Source: Viola odorata (Eukaryota > Streptophyta > Magnoliopsida > Malpighiales > Violaceae). Taken from it: a DNA stretch of 64,000 nucleotides. The position numbers were made by a program, and so were the translations under genes. The notes beneath the pieces are model-generated. The model made no database searches and was not told the origin of the DNA. It worked only from the letters and a program-made list of their open reading frames with translations. Below, piece after piece: positions 52,754-63,996 of the stretch. The number at the start of each line of letters is the position of its first letter. Position 1 is the stretch's first letter. The stretch is from assembly GCA_963691705.1 (NCBI GenBank), contig OY829543.1, forward strand, positions 49,704,564 through 49,768,563. The letters are read 5' to 3'.

Positions 52754-52775
52754 GTCCCCAGTGAAGTCGCCAAAC
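52754..52775 (-). promoter_or_regulatory. Primer binding site of the nested element
   Basis: Minus-strand sequence immediately after the right LTR: TTTGGCGACTTCACTGGGGA. A TGGCGAC(T)...CTGGGGAC site is characteristic of Tat/Ogre-type elements (tRNA primer; I recall tRNA-Arg). Confidence 0.75.
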
Positions 52776-55700
52776 TGTCGCACCGTCGCGAGCGAAATTC
52801 GGGACGCAAATGTGAAAACACATAACAATGAAGTCGCCACCCTATTTTTCTAAGGTTTAGGGAAACCTAAAAAAAAGGTCCGAAAAAGAAGAAAATAAAA
52901 TAAAAACTAAGGCACAAATAAAAAGGGTCTAAACCCGAGAACGATGGTTCGGGGTCGTATTATGGACTCGGGAAGGTGTTAGGCACCCGAATCTCATCCT
53001 TAAAAAGGTTACCGGTTCTAAAAAGAGGTGTTTAAAAATCATGTTGAAAACAAGTAATTTGGGCCCTCAGGGGGGAGTCGTCGCTTTAGTTTTTAAGTTG
53101 ATTGGATTGATTTTATCCTAATTATTGTTGAGTTGTTAAAAAGAAAATAAACATTTTATCCTCTAAAAGGTAAAAGGGTTGGTTGCATACCTATTCCGAT
53201 TATATTTAATCAAGTTCAAAATTAATCAGATTACATGCAAGATTGATTAGGTGAAATTACTAACGTTTTATTAATCTTCACCAAAGCGACGACCTAGTGA
53301 ACATCAACGAATCACTGTGATCAGGGGTGAGTCACTATCATTATAGACGAATCACTATCATCATCGGGCCAATGCACGTGATTAATCCTATTTACTAGGT
53401 GGTTCTAAGCATGCATAGACTAGCAAAGTACCATTTTCATGAATGCGAGAAAACACGTTGAAAAGAGAAAAAACCGAGGAGTGGGGTCGAAGCCGCGCAC
53501 ATAACACATTCGTCAAGATCGCATAAATAAAAATACAATCGTGGGGTCGAAGCCGCACACGAATACATTCATTAAAGTAAATTCGTGGGGTCGAAGCCGC
53601 ACACGAAACAAGCATAATTTAAATGATCATTCAACATTAAAGATTTAATCGCATTTCAGGAGGGGATCTCTAAAGATAAGAGGGATTAAAAAATATGGAG
53701 GTATTTTCTACGAGTTGGGCTTAAGGCCCATTTATTATTTTTCCGCTTTCGAATGATTATTCTCTTTGGTGATTTACTATCCAATAATTTTTAGAGGATC
53801 CTAAGTTATTGGAAAAGATTTAAATCCTATGTTTATTTACTACTTTGTTTGGTTTTCTTTGATTGATTTTATTCGCTTTGATTTGTGGGGGATTTATTGA
53901 AGGTTTGGGGATTTTAGTAATTAATAATCATGCAATTGGATTAAAGCGTGATGTTTAATACTAATCCTATTCAAATTTCATGCATTTAATAAAATGAACG
54001 TTGAGTAATTACTAAGCCTAATTCGTTCAGGCAAGGGTCGATTTGAGGGAAATTATTAAAGGGAGTCATTGATGAAAATTAATTCTCATGCAATCAAATT
54101 GATTTTAATACTAACAATTCTAAATAATCATACATACAAATATAAACAAAAAGCATTGAATAAATAAAAGGGTGAGAGAAGTGTACTTGAAGGCGAATAT
54201 CAATTAATTCTAACCTACAAAACCGAGGTTAGTAGCTCAAGCAATAATAAATAATTTAGCAATTCAAATAAATGAGGAGTGAGCTTTAAAGCTCGAGTTT
54301 GGAAAATCATCACCGATATTGAAGTCAGCGAAGCATCCGATACCTTCTCGTTTCTTCCGCATGTACCTGAAAAGGACGCCAGGGGGTTCCCCGGCGTATA
54401 CACTCCGACGATCAAGTCAGTCGAAAGTCATTACGAATGCATAATAAAATATAATGTTGATGCACATAAATATATCCACATTTGATGTGCATAATGCATA
54501 AAACACATTCATAAGCATAAATAAAATCTATTCGTGGAGTCAAAGCTGCACACGAGCGAGCATAAAATTAAATCGTATTCGTGGGGCATAATCATCATGT
54601 AAACAAATTAATTAGAATTCTAACGATTCTAAATAACATGCATACGAATAAATAATAAATTAAGTTAACAATTCTAATAAAGAAGAAATGAGCTTTAAAG
54701 TTCAAGTTCAGAAATTTGTCACCGATATCAACGATGGTGAAATATCCGCTCGGAACAGTAATTGTAAATTCGATACCTGCAAGAATACGAAGAAAAAGTT
54801 AATACCGATTTTAACTAAAAGGGGCTTGGGCCGTAGCCCATTTCTTTTTATTTTTCTCTTCATGGGCCGCAGCCCATTTTCCTTTTTTTTTGGTTGGGCC
54901 GCAGCCCATTTTTATTTTCTTTCTTTGGTTGGGCCGAAGCCCAACCCCTCTTATTCCTTCTCCCTCATTCTTAACCCATTTCTTCTCCTCTTTCATTTTT
55001 TTAGGGCTGCACGCAGCCACCTCCTTCTTTCTCTCATCTCTTTTTTCTTCAATTTAGGGCTGCTGCTGCCCTCTCTTCTCCCTCTCCCTCAATCTCTTTC
55101 TCTTTTATTCGCTACCTCCGGCCAAGGAGCAGCGGTTGCTGCGGCGTGGCGCGGCTGTTTGGGTTGCGTTTAGGGGCTGGTCTGATGTTGGTTTGAGGTT
55201 GTTTTGAGGTAGATTTCGGGGCTGTCTTTGAGGTATATTTCGAGGCTGTTTTTGGGCTATTTTGGTACTGGTTCGGGGCTGGTTTGGGTGCTGATTTGGT
55301 ACTGATTCGGGGCGGGTTTGGGTGCTGTTTTGGGGCTGGTCTGATGTTGATTTGGGGGCTGTTTTGGTGCTGATTTGGGTCTGGTTTGGGGGCTATTCCG
55401 GGGCTGTTTTGATGCTGGTTTGGGGGCTGTTTTGGTGCTGATTTGGGTCTGGTTTGGGGGCTATTCCGGGGCTGGTCTGGTGTTTGATTTGGGTGCTGTT
55501 TTGGGAGATTTTTGGAGCTGGTTTGATGTTGTTCTGGGTCTGGTTTTTGTGTGTATGTTGGGACTGATTTTTGGGTGATCTTGGGGCTGTTTTTTTGGGT
55601 CTGTTTGGGTCTGTTTTTGGGGCTGATTTGGTGGTGGTTCTTGGTCAGATTTGGGGCTGATTTGGTGGTGGTTCTTGGTCAGATTTGGGGCTGATTTAGG

Positions 55701-56320
55701 GTGGCAGAGGTGGCTGTTTTGGGGCTGTCCCTGTGGCAAATTCAGTGCTGGTTTGGGTTAGTTTGGTTGGGTTTAATTTGGTGTATGGGTTCGATTTGGC
55801 AAAGGATTGAAATTAATTTGGTTTTGGATTCAGCGGGGGGTTTTATTTGGATTTTTGGCAGAGAGATGGATTTTTGAAGTTGGCAGGGATTGGATTTAAT
55901 TTTCAGGGGGATGGAATTTGGATTTGGCAGAGGTGGCTGTTTTTGAATTTGTGATGGCTCCCTCCCCTTCAATTGAAATCAGGTGGTGCGTTTATAATGG
56001 GATCCAATTGGATCCGTTGGAAAGAAAATGGTGTCCGTTGGTGTCTTTGAAAAAAAGGATGAGTGTGTTGGCTTTATTTTGAAAATGGAGGAGATGAGTC
56101 GTTGTGTGTGCACGGGAAAAAGTATTTATTTTTGTTCGAACCAACGGTCCGAAAAATCTCGTTTAAAATCGATAAAAACTCGAACGAAAAAAATAATAAA
56201 AATACGAATAAAGCGAAATAATATAAAATGACACGAATAATAATAATTAGTAAAAACGTGGAAATGTCATGATAAATAGTGATGATTTAAATTACTCGTG
56301 TCAAAAATCGGGTAGCAACA
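52776..56320 (-). repeat. Right (5') LTR of the nested element, 3545 bp
   Basis: Near-identical to 43968-47516. Differences seen by eye include positions around 54307, 54380, 54487, 55259 and 55307, and small indels near the TGTCGCACC end. It carries the promoter that would drive the element leftward (TATA about 55988-55997). Confidence 0.96.
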
Positions 56321-56325
56321 GAGAG

Positions 56326-57331
56326 GACCGACCCGCCGGTTTCTCCTTCAAAGGAAGCTAACATGGTCCCCACTAAGGAAGTCAGCGCTTCTCATGCGGC
56401 GAGCACTTCACAAGTGGCCGCGGTCTCTTCTTTGTCATCGAACCCTCCTACCTCCCCGATAGGTTCCTTTATCCCAGAAGTCTCGTTACCAGTTTCAGAG
56501 TCAAGTGCTCCTCCTAATTCTTCTCCACGGAATCCCTACCCTTTATTCCTATCTTCGATTTCGGGCATTGGCGATTCCGCAAAAAGTTGTTCTCCTCCTT
56601 ATATCGCCAACCTCTCTCCTCAGAGTCCTCACGGCCCTACTGGATATCAGCTGGATTTGTCCTCTTTTGGAACCGACGGGCTCCGCGCCTTGGGGATATC
56701 GGATCCGTTATCGCGGGAAGAGCCTGTGGGTCCAATAGTGGGTCAAATGTTTACTTCCTCCAAGGACAAGGAGGAGTTTTTACGGCATGCCCCCGAGACA
56801 CGACAATCACATATTATGAATGACATGCTGGCTAGCTTTCGGAAACTTCATTACTTCCTTGAAGATCAGCGTAACAAAACTCGGCCCTCTTCCGATCTGC
56901 AGGAACAGTTAGACGCGGCTCAGGCGAAGGCGAAAGAGCTATCGCAGTTGCAAGAGCGAACCCAGGCAGAGTTAGCTGATTGTTGTGCGGAGCTATCACG
57001 AGAAAAGTCAAAGGGGAAGGCAAAAATAGAGCTACTGGAGGCGGAACTGGTGGTGGCTGATAAAAAGAACATCTTCCTTCGCGAAGAGTTGTCATCTCGC
57101 GATGCCGATTTGGCCAAAGTTCCTTCGAGGATAACCTGGTGGAAGACTAAGACTATCGAGGTCTGTATCGCAGGATTTATGGATCTCCATATCCGCGGGG
57201 CCGTCAGTTCATCCATGCTGGCCGATTATGCTTCCCAAAAGATAAAAGATCTTGGCGAAAGCGAAAAGGATTTTCCTTCTTCTGGGGGGAAGCAAGGGGA
57301 CGATCACTGCGAGGCACATGATGACTCTTGA
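56326..57331 (+). pseudogene. Antisense gene A, 3' part (coiled-coil region)
   Basis: Continues the exon interrupted at 43967 in the same frame and ends at TGA 57329-57331. It encodes a Ser/Pro-rich stretch, then 'GTDGLRALGISDPL', 'KEEFLRHAPETRQSHIMNDM', and a long heptad-rich coiled coil ('LQEQLDAAQAKAKELSQLQE' to about 'LREELSSRDADLAKV'). It closes with 'WWKTKTIEVCIAGFMDLHIR'. The same block order occurs in gene B. No stops. Cut off from its promoter and N-terminus by the 12-kb insert, it cannot now be expressed whole. Confidence 0.85.
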
Positions 57332-57940
57332 AGGATCCATTAAAGGACCTTATTATTTGCTTTTCCTGTCTTGTAATAATGCCATATCGCTCAGCGAAAT
57401 CAGTACATTGCCGTTTGGGCGATATCTTATTTATTTCGCTTTCTCGCGTTGTCTTGAGGGCTGCCCTTTAATTAATGTCGTCGTTCGCCGTTTCCTTTCT
57501 TGTAATATCGCCTTTGTTTTTCAGAAAGTCACGTCTGCTTTTCAGAGCATTTATTGCTCGCGACCCTTCCGTCAGTGCACGGGAAAAGTCATGATGGTCT
57601 AGGCACACGTGTCCGTTTCTTCTGCCTCTTAACCTTTGTTTAAAACTTTTGACAAAATCGAAGCATTTGTTGCGCTTCTCTAGAGTTGCACTCATTGCTT
57701 GGGTCTTATCCCTCATTCCGCTCCAACACAACGACTGTAGCATTTGCCGTTTCCTTTTAATTACTAGGGTTATAAACCATCTTTATTTCTTCCCTTTTCT
57801 TTTTCACTCTCCTTTCTGGTATTATTTCCCCGCCGTCTTGTTCTTCTTACCTCTACTCAGGCTTTCGAAGTTCTTTCCTCTTAAAGGTACTTTCTTCTAT
57901 TTTCCTTCATCTTCTCGATTTCTGTTTCTTTATTTCTGCC
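57332..57940. other. Intergenic and promoter region between antisense genes A and B
   Basis: About 600 bases, pyrimidine-rich towards ATG 57941. A 116-codon frame at 57252 overlaps the end of gene A and is not credible. Confidence 0.45.
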
Positions 57941-60275
57941 ATGGCAAGGACTCGCCGTTCTGAGTCAAAATCCATAGATGAGAAGAAAATAGATACCACA
58001 GTTAGTGTGATTACTACCGAGGCCATTCTTCGGGAGCACTTGGCCACTCACGGTGCCGTTATTCCTGATGGCTACCAAGCCATAGCCGCCCCGGGGTCAG
58101 TACGTTTGAACAACGTTCTGGCCGGCAACCGTAGGGTCTTATACGCCCAGATGTTTCGCTATGGTTTCCGGCTCCCTATCGATTCTTTCGTCAAAGATTT
58201 GCTTATTGCTGGCAATTTTAATCCTGCCCAGTTAGCCCCAAATGCATATTGCTGTGTTTATGCCTTCTTGGAACTTTGTAGATATAAGGGGATTACTTAC
58301 CCTTCTCTTTTGTTGCTTAGATCCCTTTTCAAATTGATGAAGTGTCGGGGTGTGATAACCATATCGCCCCGCTTTGACGATGATTCTCTCAAGTCTTTTA
58401 CTTGGAAATTACTCCATATCGAGTCTTCTGTCGAGGCTTGGAAAAATGAGTTCTTTCTGGTGGATCTTCCTGACGCTCCTGGTCCTGAGTGGCGCTCTGG
58501 GTTTAACCAGGACGTTCAAGATGGCGTTTAGAGTCGGCCAGAGACACTTCCCGCTCGCGAACAAGGATGGTTGGACACCTTACTCCAACTGGAGATTAGC
58601 GTTCACATTCGACTTACGGCCTGTAGAACGGCCATTCAAGATTGTGTTAGGCGTGAGTATCGCGTTACTCTTTTTCCTTTCCTTGCTAATACTAACGCTG
58701 ACATCATTTTGCGATTTGCAGTAACGAATCCTGCTTACAGACCAGAGAGTGTAAGAAGGCGTTTAAAGAGAGCTCGGGACAGGGAAGACAGGGAGAGAGC
58801 TGCTTCGGAAGCCACTGATACTCCTTCTGAGTTACTGGCTACTTCTGCAAATCTCGCTCAAGTATCCTCCTCTTCTGTGGGTGAAGGGAATATTGACATT
58901 CCTGAAGGTGTGCCCATCGTGACCGTTGCTGCTCCTTCGTCTTCTCAGGCCCCTAAGGCCATTGCCAGAGGAAAAAGGAAGAAAAGAACGCGAAGTATCA
59001 CCACTCTTACTCCTTCTCCCGACGCTGCGGGTTCTTCGGAGGCACCTCCTCCTTCCAACACTGCTACCGTAAGCATGTTTTTAATCGCGATATGTTACAC
59101 ATCGATATTCATCGCTATCTGATTCATCTTTCTTTCCTTTGTAGGAAACTGTTGTAGTTGCCGCTCCCATTCCCTCAGGCGATATGGATCTGATCTATGT
59201 GCTGACGGGCGCCTCAAAGAGGGCCCGTATAGAGGGCGAGGGTGAGAACATATCCTCTTCTAACGTCGCGAGGGAGGGCGACCCTGTCACTGCTCTTGAT
59301 TCTGCCACGGTTCCTCCACGTGGACATTCTACAGAAGTTTTGGGGAATCTGGGTGGTGCTGACCCCTGTGGCTCTTCGCCCAATTCCTTTGGTGGGCCTA
59401 TCCATTCATTTACCTCTCATTTAGGCTATCAGGACGTCCTGCAGGATTTCGCGGGCGATCAGCCTCATGGTGCTTTCCAGGCTCCGGGCAGTTCTTCCTC
59501 ACAGGTCCGCGCCCCCGCCCCCTTGGCTTTCACTCCTTCAAGCGTTCCTTGGCGGCAACGCTATGGTGAAGGCGGAAGCACTTTTAATTTTGCGGCAGAT
59601 CTTTGCCCGCTAAATGGGGTTGGCGAAGTGACCCATCAAGTTGAATTATTCGATTTTCGTACTCGTGGCTTGGCAGCCATCGGTGGCGATGGTTCAGATG
59701 AGGTTTCTGCCCTGCTGGCTTCTCAGATTCTAGCGTCATCTGCGGAACGGGAGGCCTTTCTTTCTCTGACTGATGACGACAAGGCGACCTTCCTCCGCAC
59801 TGGCTTCTTCTCCAGTATGATGAAATTCCATTATTGGGCTGAGGAGGTGAAGCATCGACTTGCTACCCTTCGTTCCGTCTCAGCGGAGCTATCCCAGGAG
59901 CGGAATGATAAGAATAAGGTGCTGGAGGAGCGTTCCAGAATTATGCTAGATCATCAGGATCTACAAAAGCGGCATTCCGCGCTGGAAAAAGCTTTGGCAG
60001 AGGAACAGGCCAAAGTGGCTGCTTTGGAAAATGAGAAGTCAGCCTCGGAGAAGGAGAAAGGGATTTTGGGGAAAGAGTCAGCCGATATGAGCTGGTGGCA
60101 TGCCGAACAGACTGCCAGTGTTCTGGTTAAGTGTTTCGAGGAAATCCACGGGGTAGATGCCTACAAGGGCGAAAAGGTTGCGAAAGCCTTTCTACATAAA
60201 TCTGCCCATATCCAGGAGGCAGGCTATCGCCAAGCCAAAGCGGCGGGTTGGAAACGGAGAATCCCCGAGAGCTGA
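57941..60275 (+). pseudogene. Antisense gene B: Transposase_28-like domain plus coiled coil, one nonsense codon
   Basis: Three exons: 57941-58652, 58722-59068 and 59145-60275, with GT-AG introns of 69 and 76 bases; the phases fit to give one 729-codon frame. It is broken only by TAG 58529-58531, where gene A has Trp (TGG), so one G-to-A change. N-terminal domain: 'LYAQMFRYGFRLPIDSFVKD', 'QLAPNAYCCVYAFLELC', 'WKNEFFLVDLP'. Middle: basic 'VRRRLKRARDREDRER' and 'RGKRKKRTRS'. C-terminal half: 'FRTRGLAAIGGDG', 'EREAFLSLTDDDKATFL', a coiled coil ('LEKALAEEQAKVAALENEKS') and 'MSWWHAEQTASVLVKCFEEI'. It is a tandem paralogue of gene A. Function unknown; likely an accessory gene of the retroelement. 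A readthrough or recoded TAG cannot be excluded. Confidence 0.85.
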
Positions 60276-61374
60276 TATGTCCTGGCACTCTGTCGTTCCT
60301 TCTAGCGATAAGCATCGCCTAGTTTTTGTCTTTTATGCCTACGGCATGATCATTTTGAACACTGGATCTTTGTAAATCCTTGAGATGCCTTTTAATATAT
60401 CTAAGCAATCTCTTATCACTGTTCTTCCTTTGTATTTGTCTCCTCACGAGACTTCTTTTATCACTGAGGTTGATCTATCCTCATAGTATGCTTACTTTGT
60501 CGAACAAACCCTTAGTATTTCCGCCAAAATGACTAAGGTCTATATCGGGTAGGCCTTTCGATAAGCTTATCGGTGTCATGACCACAACTCCTTCCGCTGT
60601 TCGAGAGTATTCTACACATTTCTAATTGTAGATCATCAGTAACAAAACGAGTTTTGAGAGAGAGTGATTTACCCGTAGGAGCCTTTCCGCTGCCGTCACA
60701 GGGCTTTATCACGGAACCCGTTTCGAATCGCGTTTCCCCTCAGTTCTATACTTTGCCAGGGATACTCATCCGGTTACTAACTGGAATTACGCGATTCTCC
60801 ACGTTTCCCTTATCTCTCGATCGGCCTCAAAAGTGCCTCATCTCATGAGCAGTCGGATCAAGACTCTCACAAGGCTAGGAATTTTCACTTTTAGGCGTTG
60901 ACCTCTTGTTTAGAACCGTGTCCTTTCTTAATGGTTTAGCTATACTAGCCCGACCGTTAAGATAGGATTCTTATTTCTAAACAGAGTTTCTATTTCTTTG
61001 GGACGTGTCTTGTCTTGATGTACCGTCTCCACGAGAACGGCCAGCACAAGAAAAGAACTTTTCACTCCCAAAGATTCCGGGCGGTGCCCTCACTTAGTGA
61101 GCCATCTGATCAAGATCGGTCATCACAAGGATAGGACTTTTCACCCCCGGGAGCGTCAAGGATTGTTCGATCCGACGCTAATCAAGGATACACTGGGTCG
61201 TGCCCTCACTTAGTGGGCCATCTGATCAAGACCGACCATCACAAGGATAGGACTTTTCACTCCCAGGGTATCCCCCTTTTTATCTGCACAAAAGCAACCA
61301 CAAACCCACGAAAACTCTCATATCGAGCGTTAGCCACGGTTAGGGTTGTCATAATCCAAATAGTGCAGATAAAA
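60276..61374. other. Non-coding stretch between gene B and pol, with repeats
   Basis: It holds related units around 'catctgatcaagaccgacc' and 'catcacaaggataggactttt cac' at about 61080-61145, 61205-61265 and, diverged, 60840-60890. The convergent 3' ends of gene B (plus) and pol (minus) meet here. Confidence 0.6.
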
Positions 61375-63996
61375 TTAAACTCTAGAGTAATATAATTTCA
61401 AACGAGCGATATTCCAAGAGTTGGATAGGGGTGTACCGTCAAGTGTCTCCAGGCGATAGGCTCCTCTCCCCACAACGTGGGTGACGCGATATGGTCCTTC
61501 CCAGTTAGGGCTAAGTTTCCCCATTCGCTGTCCAGCCGCTCGCCGGTCTCGGAGCACCAGGTCACCAATTTTCAGCAATCGCTCTTTCACATGCCTGTTA
61601 TGATATCGGGCCATTTTTCGTTTATAATACTGCGTTTTCAGAAGGACTTCTTCTCGAACCTCTGGTAACGCGTCCAGGTTAGCACGTAACCGTTCCTCAT
61701 TTAGTTCCTCACGAAAGTGAGCCACCCGTAAGCTCATGGCCCCGATTTCCACTGGCGTTACGGCTTCAGTTCCGAAAGCTAACGCGAAAGGCGTTTCTCC
61801 AGTGCTAGTTTTCACAGTCATGCGGTATGCCCACATCACATATGGCAGTTCATCAGCCCACTTCTTTTTAGACCCCTCTAGGTTTTTCTTGATACCACTG
61901 ATGATGCTCCTATTAGTTACTTCTGCATGTCCGTTGGTTTGTGGGTGAGCCACGGAAGAAAATCGCTGCTCAATCCCAAATTCCGAGCATTGGTCTTTAA
62001 AGAATTGGCTAGTAAACTGGGTCCCGTTATCGCTGACAAGGATACGAGGCACCCCGAATCTCATGATGACTTGGTGTTTGAAAAAACGCCATGTTTTTTC
62101 TGCCGTGATTGTGGCAACCGCTTCAGCTTCCGCCCACTTTGTAAAATAGTCCACAGCCACTATTACAAATTTCAGTTGGGATCTCGCCTTTGGAAATGGA
62201 CCCAGGATATCAATCCCCCATTTGGCGAAAGGACAAGGGGCGATGATTTCAGATATTTCAGTGGCTGGACGTCGAGGAATTTTGGCGAATTCCTGACACT
62301 TGGGACAAGTTTGCACGTAATTGTGGCAATCCCTTCGTATGGTGGGCCAGTAGAATCCTGATCTGAAAACTTGTGCCGCCATGGTGCCGCCCGACACGTG
62401 CATTCCGCATATCCCTTCATGGATTTCACGCAGGGTGTGAAGACCCTCTTGTTCAGTTATACATTTGGCGGCGGGGTGAGAAAAACATCTCCGAATAAGC
62501 TCCCCGTCATAGTACGTGCAGCGAGCAGCCTGTTTCAACACTTTCATTTTTTCAGCGTTACCTTCAGGTAGCTCTTCGTGCTTTAAGTACTTTATTACTG
62601 GAATTCGCCAATCATTCTCAAGCTCATTCACACATAAGGAGGCTTGTTCCTCCATGAAGGACGACACCGATAGCTCACGATAATACACACCCTTTGGTAT
62701 TGATGCCTCCGGATTTGCGGCCAGCTTGGCAAGGTAATCGGCTTCAGCATTTTCCTCTCTAGGAACGTGCTCGAAGCTGATTTGCATGCCCTCTTTCTTT
62801 ATCTCCGTTAACTCTCACGTTACCTTAGCGAGGTACTGCACCATGATAGGTTCTCGGGCCTGAGAGTGTCCTGAGACCTGGTCAATTATTAATTTGGAAT
62901 CCCCACAAATCTTCAGACGCAGGTCTCCTGTCTGGCCAGTATCGCGCCTCCCTTTAGAAGAAAACTCTCGCCTTATTCTGAGTCCAGCTAGCAACGCCTC
63001 ATATTCGGCTGCGTTATTGGACAAAGGCTGTAAAATTCGGATAGCATACCGTATACGCATATCGTGCGGCCCATTTATGAAGATTCCGGCCCCCGCCAAT
63101 TCTTGGTTTTTGGCTCCGTCCACATGAACGATCCAAAGGTCCGTATATGTTTCAGGGAATGGGAGATCCATATCGTTCCATTCCGCTTCAGGTACACCAC
63201 TTAGAGGGTCCTCCGTGAAGGTACATTCCGCTATGAAGTCAGCCAGGACCTGGGCCTTTACGGATGGTCGAGACTGGTATCTTAAGCCATACTGCTCGAG
63301 TTCTAGTGCCCAGATCAGCATTCTGCCTGAAGATTCAGGCTTTCAAAATATCCTCTTCAAGGGCTGGTCTGTGAGCACAATGATAGGATAAGACTGGAAG
63401 TATCGGTCCATCTTACGGGCGGCCTGTATGAGGGCGAACGCTATTTTTTCAATGCGGGCGTATCACAATTCCGCGTCCTTTAAGACGTGACTCACAAAAT
63501 ACACAGGGCGATGAGAGTGGTTATCGTCTCGAACGAGGACGGCACTGACCACTTCGTCTGCTGCGCCCAAGTACAAGTATAAGGTATCGCCTACCTCGGG
63601 CCTTGTCAATAATAAGTCAGAAGATAAATATTCTTTCAGGTCCATGAACGCTTGTTCACATTCTGGGGTCCACCCAAACGTGGCTTTCTGGCGTATGACT
63701 TTAAAGAAGGGGAGGCACTTTTCTCCTTGCTTGGAGATGAACCGTCCTAGGGCGATGACGCGCCCTGCCAGTCTTTGTACTTCCTTAACGGTTCTTGGCG
63801 ATATCATATCATGTATGGCTTTAGCCTTGGAAGGATTAGGCTGGATACCTTTCTGGCTAACCACGTAGCCCAAGAATTTACCCGTCTGAAATGCAAACAT
63901 GCACTTTCGGGGGTTTAGCTTCATGCGATATTTTGTCATCACATCCAGAACTTCCTTGAGATCCCGTAGGTGATTCTGAAAGTTAGCGCTCTTCAC
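61375..63996 (-). pseudogene. Gypsy (Tat) pol: RT end, RNase H and integrase, with three TGA stops
   Basis: All three open segments (63996-63463, 63321-62815, 62787-61375) share one frame, separated only by TGA at 63461-63463, 63343-63345 and 62812-62814; no indel is needed. The first segment has the RT thumb and the start of RNase H ('LNPRKCMFAF', 'FLGYVVSQKGIQ'). The middle has 'VHVDGAKN', 'NNAAEYEALLAG' and 'CGDSKLIIDQ', the catalytic D-E-D of a Tat-type RNase H. The last (470 residues) is integrase: His123/His130/Cys161/Cys164 zinc site, D193, D253, E289 with exactly 35 residues between the last two (DD35E), and a GPY/F C-terminal module ('WEGPYRV'). The RT active site lies beyond 64000. 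Confidence 0.93.

Larger units (their letters stand above)
43968..56320 (-). mobile_element. Nested non-autonomous LTR retrotransposon (12.35 kb, LARD-like)
   Basis: Flanked by exact GAGAG duplications (43963-43967, 56321-56325). Two LTRs (43968-47516 and 52776-56320) are nearly identical. On the minus strand the primer site (about 52754-52773, TGGCGACTTCACTGGGGAC) follows the right LTR, and a polypurine tract (47517-47531) precedes the left one, fixing the orientation. The interior (47517-52775) has no intact gene, only tandem repeats and a decayed, internally deleted pol. It sits in exon 2 of antisense gene A. Very long LTRs with a degenerate core match the LARD type; proteins were probably supplied by a related Tat element. 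Confidence 0.95.
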
